Assembly (NCBI GenBank): GCA_965218045.1
Contig: CBDCJX010000001.1
Coordinates: 248,001 to 312,000, forward strand
Direction of reading: 5' to 3'
Source: CAVRCA01 sp965218045
GTDB lineage: Bacteria; Pseudomonadota; Alphaproteobacteria; Acetobacterales; Acetobacteraceae
Length of the DNA stretch: 64,000 bases
Shown: positions 32,944-42,395 of the stretch, piece by piece
How the letters are laid out: each line of letters starts with the position of its first letter
Position numbering within the stretch: position 1 is the stretch's first letter
The notes under the pieces: model-generated
The model's input: only the letters and a program-made list of their open reading frames with translations
Database searches by the model: none
Told to the model about the DNA's origin: nothing
Program-made: the position numbers and the translations under genes

Positions 32944-32960
32944 GCGAGGCGGTGACCACC

Positions 32961-35900
32961 CTAATCGCCCGGCGCGCCCATTTTCGCGGCGAGGGCGGGC
33001 ATCCGGTGGCGTCGCGGCGAAAGCCAGCGTTGCAGCCGGTCGAGATAGAGATAAACCACCGGCGTGGTGTACAAGGTCAGCGCCTGGCTGAGGATCAAGC
33101 CGCCAACCATCGTGTAACCGAGCGGCCTGCGGAACTCGGAGCCGGCGCCGGAAGATAGCATCAGTGGCAGGCCGGAAAGCAGCGCCGCCATCGTCGTCAT
33201 CAAGATCGGGCGAAACCGCAGCAGGCACGCCTGTCGGATCGCGTTCAGCGGGGTCTCGCCGTCGCGTCGCTCGGCGGTGATGGCGAAGTCGACCATCATG
33301 ATCCCGTTCTTCTTGACGATGCCGATCAGCAGGATCACGCCGATCAGCGCGATCACCGACAGATCGTAATTCACCGCCATCAGCATCAGCAGCGCGCCGA
33401 CGCCGGCCGAGGGCAGGGTCGAGAGAATGGTCAGCGGCAGGATGTAGCTCTCGTACAGAATGCCGAGGATGATGTAGACGGTGATCAACGCCGCCGCGAT
33501 CAGGTAGGGCTGGCTCGCCAGCGAGGATTGGAACGCCTGCGCGGTGCCCTGGAACGTGCCGTTCAAGGTCGACGGCGCGCCGATCTGCCCGACCGCCGTC
33601 TGGATCGCCTGCACCGCGTCACCGAGGGCGGCGCCTTGTGCCAGGTTAAACGAGATGGTCACCGCCGGGAACTGGCCTTGGTGGCTGATCGACAGCGGCT
33701 GCACCGGTCGCGTGTCCCATTTCACGAAGCTCGACAGCGGCACCACCTGGCCGTTGGCGCCGCGAACGTAGAGCTTGTTCAGCGTGGCAACCTCACCCTG
33801 CATGTCCTCCGGCACTTCGAGGATCAGGTGATACGAATTCACTTGCGAGAAATACTGCGCGATCTGCCGCTGGCCGAACGCGTCGTACAACGTCTCGTTG
33901 ATCACTTGCGGCTGGACACCGAACCGCGCCGCCGCGTCACGGTCGATGGTCAGGGTCGCGGTGGTGCCGGCGACCTGCTGGTCGGTTGCGACGTCGCGCA
34001 GCATCGGAAGGCTGCGCAATTTCGCCAGCACTTTCGGCGCCCACTCGTAGAGCTGGTCGAGATCGGCATCCTGCAGGGTGTACTCGAATTCCGTGCGCGT
34101 CCGCCGCCCGCCGACGCGGATGTCCTGCGCCGGCTGCAAATACAGCTTCATGCCCTCCAGCCCGGCCAGTTTCGGGCGGATGCGGTTGATGAAGTCGACA
34201 TTGCTGCCGAGCGTGCGCTCCGACCACGGCTTCAGCGTGATGTACATGCGCCCGGTGTTGCCGGTCTGGCCGGAGGTCGAGCCGACGAACGAGGCGAAGG
34301 TTTGCACGTCGGGGTCGGCGCTCACCACCCGGCCCACCGATTCCTGCAGCTCGACCATTTTCGCGAACGAGACGTCCTGCGGCCCATCGCTGATGCCGAC
34401 CACGACACCGGTGTCTTGCGTCGGGAAGAAGCCTTTTGGGATCAGGACGTAGAGATAAACCGTCAGTGCCATCGTCGCGAAGAACACCAGCAGGGTGATC
34501 GGGCTGAAGCGCAGCGCGATGTCGAGGGTGCGGCGGTAGAAGCCGATCATCAGCTCGAAGCCGCGCTCGACGAAACGGTAGACCCGGCCATGCGTCGGCT
34601 GGTGGCGCAGGAAACGCGAGCACATCATCGGCGTGAGGGTGAGCGACACCACCGCCGAGACCATCACGGCGATCGTCACCGTCATCGCGAACTCGCGGAA
34701 CAGCCGGCCGATGATGCCGCCCATCAGCAGCAACGGGATGAACACCGCGACCAGGGACAGGCTGATCGAGACGATGGTGAAGCCGATCTCGCCCGCGCCT
34801 TTCAGCGCGGCCTCCATCGGCTTCATGCCCTCCTCGATGTGCCGGTAGATGTTCTCCAGCACGACGATCGCGTCGTCGATCACGAAGCCGACCGCGATGG
34901 TCAGCGCCATCAGCGAGAGATTGTCGAGGCTGTAGCCGAGCAGGTACATCACCGCGAAGGTGCAGATCAGCGCCACCGGCACCGTGAGGCTCGGGATCAA
35001 CGTCGCCCACAGGTTGCGCAGGAACAGGAAGATCACCATCACCACGAGGCAGATCGACAGCAGCAGGGTGAACTGCACGTGGGCCACCGACTCGCGAATG
35101 GTGAGCGTCCGGTCGGCCACCACCTGGACCTTCACCGAAGGCGGGATCGAGGCTTCGAGCCGGGGTAGTGCTGCCTTCACCCGCTCCACCGTGTCGATCA
35201 CGTTGGCGCCCGGCTGCTTGAACACGATCAGCAGGACGCCGCGCGTGTTGCCGTGCCAGCCCTGCAGCTTGGTGTTCTCCGGCCCGTTGATCGCGACACC
35301 GATATCGCGCACCCGCACCGCGGCGCCGTTACGGTAGGCGAGGATGACGTTGTTGTATTCGGCCGCCTTGGTGAGCTGGTCGTTGTCGTAGATCGTCAGC
35401 GAGCGGGTGGCGTTGTCGATGCTGCCCTTCGGCGTGTTGACCGTGGCGTTGACCAGGGTGTTGCGCACGTCCTCGAGCGTCATGCCCATCGCCGCGAGCT
35501 TCGCCGGATCGACCTGCACCCGCACGGCGCGCTTCTGCTCGCCGGCAATATAGACCTGCGCGACCCCGCTGATCTGCGAGATCTGCTGGCTCAGCACGTT
35601 GTCCGCGTAGTCGTTCACGTTGATCATCGGCATCGCGTCCGACGACAGCGAGAGGATCAGGATCGGGCTGTCGGCCGGGTTCACCTTCCGATAGGTCGGC
35701 GGCCCGGGCAGGTTTTTCGGCAACTGCCCGCCGGCCGCGTTGATCGCCGCCTGGATGTCGCCGGCGGCGGCGTCGATGTTGCGGTCGAGGTCGAACTGCA
35801 CGGTGATCTGGGCGCCGCCTTGCAGGCTGATCGAGGTCATCTGCGCGACCCCGGGGATTTGCGCGATCTGGTATTCGAGCGGCTGCGCGACGGTGGCCGC

Positions 35901-36077
35901 CATCGTCTCGGGGCTGGCGCCCGGAAACCGGCCGCTGACCACGATGGTGGGGAAGTCCACGCGCGGCAGGGGTGCCACCGGCAGGAATGGATAGGCGGCG
36001 ATGCCGATCAGGACCAACGCCGCCATCAGCAGCGAGGTCCCGACCGGCCGGCGGATGAACGGCGTCGAGATGCTCAT
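32961..36077 (-). CDS. RND efflux permease (AcrB/MdtB-like)
   Basis: A 1038-residue resistance-nodulation-division transporter of the hydrophobe/amphiphile type, with 12 membrane helices and two large periplasmic loops. Asp401 and Asp402 of GFVIDDAIVVLENIYRH in helix 4 and Lys922 of LIGIVKKNGIMMVDFA in helix 10 are the proton-relay residues of AcrB. The first loops contain AQPLEYQIAQIPGVAQMTS. It pumps drugs or other amphiphiles from inner leaflet or periplasm across the envelope. The fusion protein gene ends 3 bp upstream; no TolC-type outer membrane factor is encoded in the window. Confidence 0.95.
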   Translation of the reverse strand: MSISTPFIRRPVGTSLLMAALVLIGIAAYPFLPVAPLPRVDFPTIVVSGRFPGASPETMAATVAQPLEYQIAQIPGVAQMTSISLQGGAQITVQFDLDRNIDAAAGDIQAAINAAGGQLPKNLPGPPTYRKVNPADSPILILSLSSDAMPMINVNDYADNVLSQQISQISGVAQVYIAGEQKRAVRVQVDPAKLAAMGMTLEDVRNTLVNATVNTPKGSIDNATRSLTIYDNDQLTKAAEYNNVILAYRNGAAVRVRDIGVAINGPENTKLQGWHGNTRGVLLIVFKQPGANVIDTVERVKAALPRLEASIPPSVKVQVVADRTLTIRESVAHVQFTLLLSICLVVMVIFLFLRNLWATLIPSLTVPVALICTFAVMYLLGYSLDNLSLMALTIAVGFVIDDAIVVLENIYRHIEEGMKPMEAALKGAGEIGFTIVSISLSLVAVFIPLLLMGGIIGRLFREFAMTVTIAVMVSAVVSLTLTPMMCSRFLRHQPTHGRVYRFVERGFELMIGFYRRTLDIALRFSPITLLVFFATMALTVYLYVLIPKGFFPTQDTGVVVGISDGPQDVSFAKMVELQESVGRVVSADPDVQTFASFVGSTSGQTGNTGRMYITLKPWSERTLGSNVDFINRIRPKLAGLEGMKLYLQPAQDIRVGGRRTRTEFEYTLQDADLDQLYEWAPKVLAKLRSLPMLRDVATDQQVAGTTATLTIDRDAAARFGVQPQVINETLYDAFGQRQIAQYFSQVNSYHLILEVPEDMQGEVATLNKLYVRGANGQVVPLSSFVKWDTRPVQPLSISHQGQFPAVTISFNLAQGAALGDAVQAIQTAVGQIGAPSTLNGTFQGTAQAFQSSLASQPYLIAAALITVYIILGILYESYILPLTILSTLPSAGVGALLMLMAVNYDLSVIALIGVILLIGIVKKNGIMMVDFAITAERRDGETPLNAIRQACLLRFRPILMTTMAALLSGLPLMLSSGAGSEFRRPLGYTMVGGLILSQALTLYTTPVVYLYLDRLQRWLSPRRHRMPALAAKMGAPGD

Positions 36078-36080
36078 GGC

Positions 36081-37262
36081 CTAGCCGCCTTTCGCCGGGG
36101 CGGCGCTGTCGGCGACCCGCGTGCCGTTCTGCAGCCGGGACTGGCCGCTGACCACGACGCGATCATCGACTTGCAGCCCTTTGCCGACCACGGCCACGGT
36201 GCCGGTGTCCTGCTCGACCTCGATATCCTGGCGCGCCACCGTCTGGTCGGGCTTGACCACGTAGGCGTACAAGCCGGACGGGCCGTGCTGCACCGCCTCC
36301 GACGGGATGGTCAGCGCATCGTGCCGGGTCGCCACCAGCAGCCGCGCGTTGACGAACTGGCCCGGCCACAGCCGGTTGTCCGGGTTGGCGAACGTCGCTT
36401 TCAGGCGGATCGTGCCGGTGGCGGTGTCGATCGCATTGTCGGGCGTGAGCAGCTCGCCGACGCCGAGTTCGGTCTTGTCGTCGCCGGAATAGGCGCGCAC
36501 CGGCAGCTTCCCCTCCGCCATCGCCGCGTTGATCCGGGGCAGGCTGTCCTGCGGCAAGGTGAACACCAGCGAGATCGGGTGGAGCTGGGCGATGCTGATG
36601 ATGCCGCCGGAGTCGCCGGCGCGCACCAGGTTGCCGGGGTCGATCTGGCGCAGCCCGACCCGACCGTCGATCGGCGCCAGCAGGTAGCAGAAGCTGAGGT
36701 TGAGCTTCGCCGTCGAGATCAGCGCGTCGTCGCCCTTCATGGCGGCAGTGGCTTGGGCAACCGTCGCTTGCTGCGTCTCGACCTGCTGGCGCGAGGCGAA
36801 ATCCCGGGTCGCGAGCGAGCTGTAACGCGCGAGGTCGCGCTGCGCGTTGTTGAGCAGCGCCTGGTCCTGCGCGCGCTTGGCCATCGCCGCGTCGAGTGCC
36901 GCCTGATACGGGCGTGGGTCGATCACCGCCACGAGCTCGCCCTTGCGGACCTCCTGGCCTTCGGTGACCTTCACGTCCATCAGAGTGCCCTCGACCCGCG
37001 CCTTGATGGTGACGGCGTTCAATGCCTGCACCGTGCCGAGGCCGCGCAGCAGCACGGGGACATCGGCGCGAGTGACGGGTGCGGCTGTCACCGGGACCGC
37101 CGGCGATGGCTGGGCGCGGCCATGCGTTGTCAGCGCGAACGCCACCGGCAGCCCGAACAGCCAGGCGCGGGCCTGGTGATTGGGATGACGCCGGTCGCTC
37201 GGTCGGCCGCTCGGGCCCTGGATCGTGAACGCCACTCTGCACCCAGCTAGTTGGTCGGGCAT
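36081..37262 (-). CDS. RND efflux membrane fusion (periplasmic adaptor) protein
   Basis: A 393-residue adaptor that starts the minus-strand efflux pair. After an atypically long N-terminus (RHPNHQARAWLFGLPVAFALTTHGRAQ contains the probable signal sequence) come the beta-barrel/lipoyl region VTIKARVEGTLMDVKVTEGQEVRKGE, an alpha-hairpin around AMAKRAQDQALLNNAQRDLARYSSL and FCYLLAPIDGRVGLRQIDPGNLVRAG. The C-terminal domain ends in SRLQNGTRVADSAAPAKGG. It links the RND permease to an outer membrane channel. The start could be later in the frame; 37262 is the first ATG. Confidence 0.9.
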   Translation of the reverse strand: MPDQLAGCRVAFTIQGPSGRPSDRRHPNHQARAWLFGLPVAFALTTHGRAQPSPAVPVTAAPVTRADVPVLLRGLGTVQALNAVTIKARVEGTLMDVKVTEGQEVRKGELVAVIDPRPYQAALDAAMAKRAQDQALLNNAQRDLARYSSLATRDFASRQQVETQQATVAQATAAMKGDDALISTAKLNLSFCYLLAPIDGRVGLRQIDPGNLVRAGDSGGIISIAQLHPISLVFTLPQDSLPRINAAMAEGKLPVRAYSGDDKTELGVGELLTPDNAIDTATGTIRLKATFANPDNRLWPGQFVNARLLVATRHDALTIPSEAVQHGPSGLYAYVVKPDQTVARQDIEVEQDTGTVAVVGKGLQVDDRVVVSGQSRLQNGTRVADSAAPAKGG

Positions 37263-37378
37263 TGCTCGGCATTGGGCGGCGCATGGCTAGCCGATCATTT
37301 GCCGAGCTTGGCATCCTCCGCGAAATGCCGGTCGAGGACCAGCCCGCAAATCGGCGGCGATAGCGGGCGCGCGAAACC

Positions 37379-37407
37379 TTGCATGGCTGTCGGGCCGGAC
37401 GTAATCC
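37379..37407 (+). promoter_or_regulatory. Candidate promoter for the acyl-CoA dehydrogenase gene
   Basis: TTGCAT (37379-37384), 17 bp, then TAATCC (37402-37407). It is 30 bp from the ATG at 37437 with its GGAGAA ribosome site. This is in the 174-bp divergent gap with the RND adaptor gene. Confidence 0.45.
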
Positions 37408-37436
37408 AATCTCAGCCCTGTCCGGAGAACGCCGCG

Positions 37437-38618
37437 ATGGACCACGCCCCGGTCGATACCACCCTGCTCGCCGACCCGCATGCCGAGATCCGCGAGGAAG
37501 TGCGCAAGCTCTGCGCCAAGTTCCCCGGCGAATACTGGCGCAAGCTCGACGCGGTGCGCGGATATCCGACCGAGTTCGTCACTGCGCTGACCGAGGCCGG
37601 CTACCTCGCCGTGCTGATCCCCGAGGAATATGGCGGTGCCGGCCTGCCGATCTCGGCCGCCGCGGCGATCCTCGAGACGGTGCAGCAGGAGGGCTGCAAC
37701 GGCGCCGCTTGCCACGCGCAGATGTACATCATGGGCACCATCCTGCGGCACGGCTCGGAGGCGCAGAAGAAGCAGTACCTGCCGAAGATCGCCACCGGCG
37801 AGCTGCGCTTGCAGGCGTTCGGCGTGACCGAGCCGACCAGCGGCACCGACACCACCAGCCTGCGCACCTTCGCCAAGCGCGAAGGCGACAAATACATCGT
37901 CAACGGCCAAAAAGTCTGGACCAGCCGGGCCGAGCACTCGGACCTGATGCTGCTGCTCGCCCGCACCACGCCGAAAGGCGAAGAACAGCGGAAGACCGAC
38001 GGGCTCTCGACCTTCATCGTCGACATGCAGGCGGCCAAGGGGCATGGCCTCACCATCCGCCCGATCCGCTCGATGATGAACCACAATTCGACGGAGATCT
38101 TCTTCGACAACATGGCAGTGCCGGCGGAGAACCTGATCGGCCAGGAGGGGAAAGGCTTTCGCTACATCCTCGACGGGATGAACGCCGAGCGGCTGCTGAT
38201 CGCCGCCGAGACGATCGGCGACGCGAAATGGTTCACCAAGAAGTCGGTCGATTACGCCAACGAGCGGCGGGTGTTCGGCCGGCCGATCGGGCAGAACCAG
38301 GGCATCCAGTTCCCGATCGCCCGCGCCTATGCGCAGATGCGCGCCGCCGAGCTGATGGTGAAGGCGGGCTGCGCCAAGTTCGAGGCCGGACTGCCGTGCG
38401 GCGAGGAGGCCAACATGGCGAAGATGCTCGGCGCCGATGCCTCTTGGGCGGCCGCCGAAGCCTGCATCCAGACGCATGGCGGCTTCGGCTTCGCCGAGGA
38501 ATACGACGTCGAGCGCAAGTTCCGCGAGGCGCGGCTCTATCAGGTGGCGCCGATCAGCACCAACCTCGTGCTCTCCTACGTTGCCGAGCACGTGCTCGGG
38601 ATGCCGCGAAGCTACTAG
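37437..38618 (+). CDS. Acyl-CoA dehydrogenase
   Basis: A 393-residue acyl-CoA dehydrogenase. TEPTSGTDTTSLRTFAKREGDKY (flavin region, about residues 137-158), GQKVWTSRAEHSDL and the C-terminal QTHGGFGFAEEYDVERKFREARLYQVAPISTNL are clear. The usual YEGT glutamate is absent (QVAPIS); Glu251 in DGMNAERLLIAAE corresponds to the Glu254 base of isovaleryl-CoA dehydrogenase, so a branched-chain-type placement of the base is likely. The start at 37437 is preceded by GGAGAA at 8 bases. It is divergent from the efflux operon. Substrate unknown. Confidence 0.9.
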   Translation: MDHAPVDTTLLADPHAEIREEVRKLCAKFPGEYWRKLDAVRGYPTEFVTALTEAGYLAVLIPEEYGGAGLPISAAAAILETVQQEGCNGAACHAQMYIMGTILRHGSEAQKKQYLPKIATGELRLQAFGVTEPTSGTDTTSLRTFAKREGDKYIVNGQKVWTSRAEHSDLMLLLARTTPKGEEQRKTDGLSTFIVDMQAAKGHGLTIRPIRSMMNHNSTEIFFDNMAVPAENLIGQEGKGFRYILDGMNAERLLIAAETIGDAKWFTKKSVDYANERRVFGRPIGQNQGIQFPIARAYAQMRAAELMVKAGCAKFEAGLPCGEEANMAKMLGADASWAAAEACIQTHGGFGFAEEYDVERKFREARLYQVAPISTNLVLSYVAEHVLGMPRSY

Positions 38619-38621
38619 CCG

Positions 38622-38639
38622 GGGCGCCGCGCGGCGCCC
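38622..38639. terminator. Hairpin between convergent genes
   Basis: GGGCGCCG-CG-CGGCGCCC is a perfect GC palindrome 3 bp after the acyl-CoA dehydrogenase stop and 9 bp before the stop of the convergent broken gene. No T-run follows, so it is a stable stem with probable terminator or 3' stabilising role. Confidence 0.45.
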
Positions 38640-38647
38640 GAACCGGG

Positions 38648-39816
38648 CTAGACGTAGCGCACAGCCGCTGAGGTGTCACAGCCGCGTAGGCTGCCCAGAT
38701 TGTTCGCTTTGACCGAATCACCGCGCGTCCGAAAGAACCGGAACCCGAAGAACGACACGTCGATAATGAGGTCGTCCGAGAAGCCTGCCTCCTCGACGAA
38801 GAACGAGAGCTCGCCGCGGACCACCCGGTCAAACGCATCGTCCTCCCACATCATCCAGGATTTGCCGTCAGGCAGGACGCCGCCTATCGCTAGGATGTAG
38901 TTCTTCGTCGCGTGCTCGGTGCAGGTAACCCGGTAGCGCCCGTCGGGCAGGGTCGGGGGCGGGACCGGTGGCGGAGGATTCTGCGGGATGATGCAGGCCC
39001 TGTCTTGTCGGGAGTAGTAGGCGGCCAGCAGCAGCCCATCGAGCCGCCCCGCCGCCCCCCGCACACATCGACGATCTCGTTCCAGTTCTCATCGTTGCGC
39101 GGTTCGACCTGCCACCCATCGCCGCCTGGGTCCGAGCAGAACTCCACGAGTTCGTGCGAGAATGTCCGCGTCATGGCGTCGAAGCTCATGAACTTGATCC
39201 ACGCCGTCCAGATGCGAGCGGTGTCGAACACGTCGGTATCGTCCGCGAACGAATGCGCGCCGTTCGCGGCCGCCGATGGATTGACGCCGGGCGAAACGAA
39301 CACGCAGTAGAAATTCGGCCCGGGTGAGTCGTGCGGATCCGGAAAATGGCCAGAGTCGATCAGAGCCCAGGTCAGGTTGCCGACGTCGCTCATCGAGAAC
39401 GGGTTGGGCGGGTCGGCGAGCACGAAGTTGGCTCCGGTGATGTAGCCGTTGCCGCCGGTGCCGTACTGCCGCATCCCGTCCAGATACCGTCCGCGCATGA
39501 TCTGATGGGCGGCGTCGAAGAGCTGCGACGCCGTGGCGCTCAGCGACGGGTCGTTGGCCCAGGCGTTGCCCCAGAACAGCAGTTGCACCTTCGGCTTCTG
39601 CATCACGGTGCCACCGTCGTGCGAAACCGAGAGCCCGCCGGGCGGGATGGTCGGAACCGGGAAGACGGTGTTACTTTCGCCTTCGCCGGATCGAGCTGCC
39701 GACGCATGCCGGACGAGCGGCTGGCGGGTCGTGCTGCCGGGCGGCGTGACGATCGTGCGGGTCACTGTGCGGTGCTTGACGATCCCGATGGGAGCGATGG
39801 GTTGAAGGCGATGCAC
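38648..39816 (-). pseudogene. Frameshifted secreted metallopeptidase-like protein
   Basis: Two overlapping frames form one ancestral protein. The 5' part (39816 down to about 39060) contains KVQLLFWGNAWAND, SDVGNLTWALIDSGHFPDP, and FSHELVEFCSDPGGDGW, an H-E-x-x-E motif like those of secreted zinc-type proteins with HELxEAxTDP blocks. The 3' part continues as RLDGLLLAAYYSRQDRACIIPQN and PDGRYRVTCTEHATKNYILAIGGVLP. The frame changes in the C6 run (39055-39060, G6 on the coding strand); one extra G restores NEIVDVCGG-AAGRLDGLL. A GGAGGA ribosome site precedes the ATG. Either a recent frameshift or a sequencing error. Confidence 0.75.
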
Positions 39817-39911
39817 GACTGTCCTCCACGACCGACGCCAACGATATTAGCCCATTCGTTACGGGGAAGACACGTGTACTTCGTGCCGTCGATCGACAGT
39901 GGGTTGCGCAC

Positions 39912-41036
39912 TTGAGCCGCCCATTGGAGGGATTGCTCGTCGTCTCGCTGGAGCAGGCCGTCGCCGCGCCGTATTGCAGCTCGCGCCTGGCCGATGCCGG
40001 CGCCCGCGTCATCAAGATCGAGCGCGCCGAGGGCGACTTCGCGCGCGGCTACGACCAGGCGGCAAAGGGACTGTCGAGCTACTTCGTCTGGCTCAATCGC
40101 GGCAAGCAGAGCCTGGTCGCCGACATCAAGCGTGCCGACGACGCGGCGCTGCTAGGGCGCTTGCTGGCGCGCGCCGACGTGTTCATCCAGAACCTCGCCC
40201 CCGGAGCCGCCGCCCGCGCGGGCTTCGCCAGCGCGGCGCTGCGCGAGCAACACGAGCGGCTGATCACGGTCGACATCTCGGGCTACGGCGAGACCGGCGA
40301 CTACGCCACCATGAAGGCATACGACCTTCTGGTGCAGGCGGAATCCGGCCTCGCGATGGTGACCGGCCGCCCCGAGGGGCCGGGCCGGGTCGGCGTTTCG
40401 GCCTGCGACATCGCCTGCGGAATGGCGGCGCACGCGGGCGTGCTCGAAGCGCTGATCGAGCGCGGCATCACCGGGCGCGGCAAGGGGATCGCGGTCAGCC
40501 TGTTCGACGGCATGGCCGACTGGATGAACGTGCCGCTGCTTTACTACGAGGGCACCGGCCGCGCGCCCGAGCGGATCGGCCTCGCTCACCCCTCCATCTG
40601 CCCCTACGGCGCGTTCGCCACCGCCGATGGCGCGCTGGTGCTGATCTCGATTCAGAACGAGCGCGAATGGGCCGATTTCTGCGCCCGCTTCATGGACCAG
40701 CCCGACTTGCCGCGGCGCCCCGGCTTCGAGGTCAACGTGATCCGGGTCGCCAACCGGGCGGCAGTTGACGCGCATGTCGCCGCCATGTTCGCGACCCTCA
40801 CCCGCGACCAGGCGGCGGCCAAGCTGCGCGCGGCGAACACCGCCTACGGCTTCGTCAACGATGTCGCCGCCCTCGCTGATCACCCGGCCTTGCGGCGCGT
40901 GACGGTGCAGACGCCGGGTGGCGCCGTGTCGATCGCCGCACCCCCGGTGCTGACCAGTGACGGCCCACGCTCGCTTGGTCCGGTGCCCGGCATCGGCGAT
41001 CATTCGGCCGCCATTCGGCGCGAGTTCGCCGCCTGA
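39912..41036 (+). CDS. Class III (CaiB/BaiF) CoA-transferase
   Basis: A 374-residue member of the CaiB/BaiF family, which moves CoA between carboxylic acids by a glutamyl/aspartyl thioester. MSRPLEGLLVVSLEQAVAAPYCSS is the usual N-terminus; KIERAEGDFARGYD binds CoA, and the catalytic aspartate is likely Asp166 in GVSACDIACGM. YEGTGRAPERIG and AHPSICPYGAFATADG are also typical. TTG at 39912 is the start; no closer ATG exists. It is 28 bp upstream of the MFS gene at 41065, so together they may import and activate the same acid. Confidence 0.9.
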   Translation: MSRPLEGLLVVSLEQAVAAPYCSSRLADAGARVIKIERAEGDFARGYDQAAKGLSSYFVWLNRGKQSLVADIKRADDAALLGRLLARADVFIQNLAPGAAARAGFASAALREQHERLITVDISGYGETGDYATMKAYDLLVQAESGLAMVTGRPEGPGRVGVSACDIACGMAAHAGVLEALIERGITGRGKGIAVSLFDGMADWMNVPLLYYEGTGRAPERIGLAHPSICPYGAFATADGALVLISIQNEREWADFCARFMDQPDLPRRPGFEVNVIRVANRAAVDAHVAAMFATLTRDQAAAKLRAANTAYGFVNDVAALADHPALRRVTVQTPGGAVSIAAPPVLTSDGPRSLGPVPGIGDHSAAIRREFAA

Positions 41037-41050
41037 TCGACGGCGGCCGA

Positions 41051-41059
41051 GGGGGGGGG
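41051..41059. repeat. Homopolymer G9 in the leader of an MFS gene
   Basis: Nine G residues end 5 bases before the ATG at 41065 and take the place of the Shine-Dalgarno sequence of the MFS gene. No other purine-rich ribosome site is in range, so changes in tract length would shift SD spacing. Confidence 0.8.
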
Positions 41060-41064
41060 AACCA

Positions 41065-42369
41065 ATGGACGAGGAAACCACGCCACGGGGCGCCTGGCCG
41101 GTGGCGATCATGTTGTTCGCCTACATGCTGGTCAACTTCGCCGACAAGGCGGTGGTCGGCCTGGCGGCGGTGCCGATCATGAAGGAGTTGGCACTCACGC
41201 CGAAGCAGTTCGGCCTGCTCGGCTCGGCCTTCTTCCTGTTGTACTCGCTCTCCGCCGTGCTGGTCGGCTTCGTCGCCAACCGGCGGCCGACGCGCACCAT
41301 CCTGCTGGTGCTAGCACTCTCCTGGGCGCTGGTGCAGTTTCCCATGGTGTTCCAGGTCAGCTTCGCCACGCTGCTGGTCTGCCGCATCCTGCTTGGCGTC
41401 GGCGAAGGGCCGGCGGCCGCCGTCGCCACCCACGCGATCTACAAGTGGTTCCCCGACAAGAAGCGCACCTTGCCGACCGCGTTCCTGTCGCAGGGTGCGG
41501 CGTTCGGCGTGATATTCGCGCTGCCGGCGCTGAACTGGGTCATCGTCACTTATTCCTGGCATTGGGCGTTCGGCGCGCTCGGCATCGTGGGCTTGCTCTG
41601 GGTCGGCGGCTGGCTGCTGATCGGCCGTGAGGGCCCGCTGGTCGACCCGCCGGCGATCGCCAGCACGGCGCCGCGCGTGCCGTACTCGCAACTGCTGCTC
41701 AGCACGACGTTCATCGGCTGTACTTTAGCCTGCTTCGGCGCCTATTGGTCGCTGGCGATCGCCTTGACCTGGTCGACGCCGTTCATCGTGCGCGGCCTTG
41801 GCTACTCTCAAGAGGCCGCCGGCTGGCTCGCCACCCTGCCCTGGGTGATCGGCGCGATCACCGTGATCAGCGCCGGCGTCGCGTCGCAGGCGCTAGTGGC
41901 GCGCGGGGTCGGCACAAGGCTGGCGCGCGGCGTGCTCGGTTGCGTGCCGATGATGCTCGGCGGGCTGCTGCTGCTGGCGCTGCCGTATGTCGGCACCGGC
42001 GCGGCGGAGATCGCGGTGCTGATGATCGGCGTCGGATTGACTGGGCCGATCTACGTGGTTTGCGCGCCGATGCTGGGGGAGTTCACGCCGGTCGTCCAAC
42101 GCGGCGCGGTGATCGCGATCTTCGGGGCGATCTACACCCTGGCGGGCGTGGTCGCCCCCTTCGCCACCGGCAGCATCATCCAGGGCGCGAGCTCGGTGCT
42201 TGCCGGCTATCACACCGGATTCGCGGTATGCGCGGCGTTGCAGATCGCCGCCGGACTGGCCGGGCTGGCGCTGATGTGGCCCGCCGCCGACCGCGCCCGC
42301 GTCACCCGCCTGCGCGGCGGGACGCCGGTGGCCCGGCCAGGCTCCGAGGCAACTCCTCGCGCGTTGTAG
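41065..42369 (+). CDS. MFS transporter, hexuronate/anion:cation symporter-like
   Basis: A 434-residue 12-helix major facilitator. The N-terminal half contains MDEETTPRGAWPVAIMLFAYMLVNFADKAVVG (helix 1), LGSAFFLLYSLSAVLVGFVANRRPTR (motif A region) and CRILLGVGEGPAAAVATHA (helix 4). This pattern is typical of the anion:cation symporter (ACS) family for organic acids. It follows the CoA-transferase gene, which suggests uptake of a carboxylate. The ribosome site is a G9 homopolymer. It is convergent with the second lytic transglycosylase gene. Confidence 0.88.
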   Translation: MDEETTPRGAWPVAIMLFAYMLVNFADKAVVGLAAVPIMKELALTPKQFGLLGSAFFLLYSLSAVLVGFVANRRPTRTILLVLALSWALVQFPMVFQVSFATLLVCRILLGVGEGPAAAVATHAIYKWFPDKKRTLPTAFLSQGAAFGVIFALPALNWVIVTYSWHWAFGALGIVGLLWVGGWLLIGREGPLVDPPAIASTAPRVPYSQLLLSTTFIGCTLACFGAYWSLAIALTWSTPFIVRGLGYSQEAAGWLATLPWVIGAITVISAGVASQALVARGVGTRLARGVLGCVPMMLGGLLLLALPYVGTGAAEIAVLMIGVGLTGPIYVVCAPMLGEFTPVVQRGAVIAIFGAIYTLAGVVAPFATGSIIQGASSVLAGYHTGFAVCAALQIAAGLAGLALMWPAADRARVTRLRGGTPVARPGSEATPRAL

Positions 42370-42395
42370 CGGCTCGCGATTCCAGCGCGTTCGGT

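Noticed and set aside
33528..35168. Long plus-strand frame opposite the RND permease
   Set aside because: His/Arg/Asp-rich low-complexity translation without motifs; the permease on the other strand is unambiguous.
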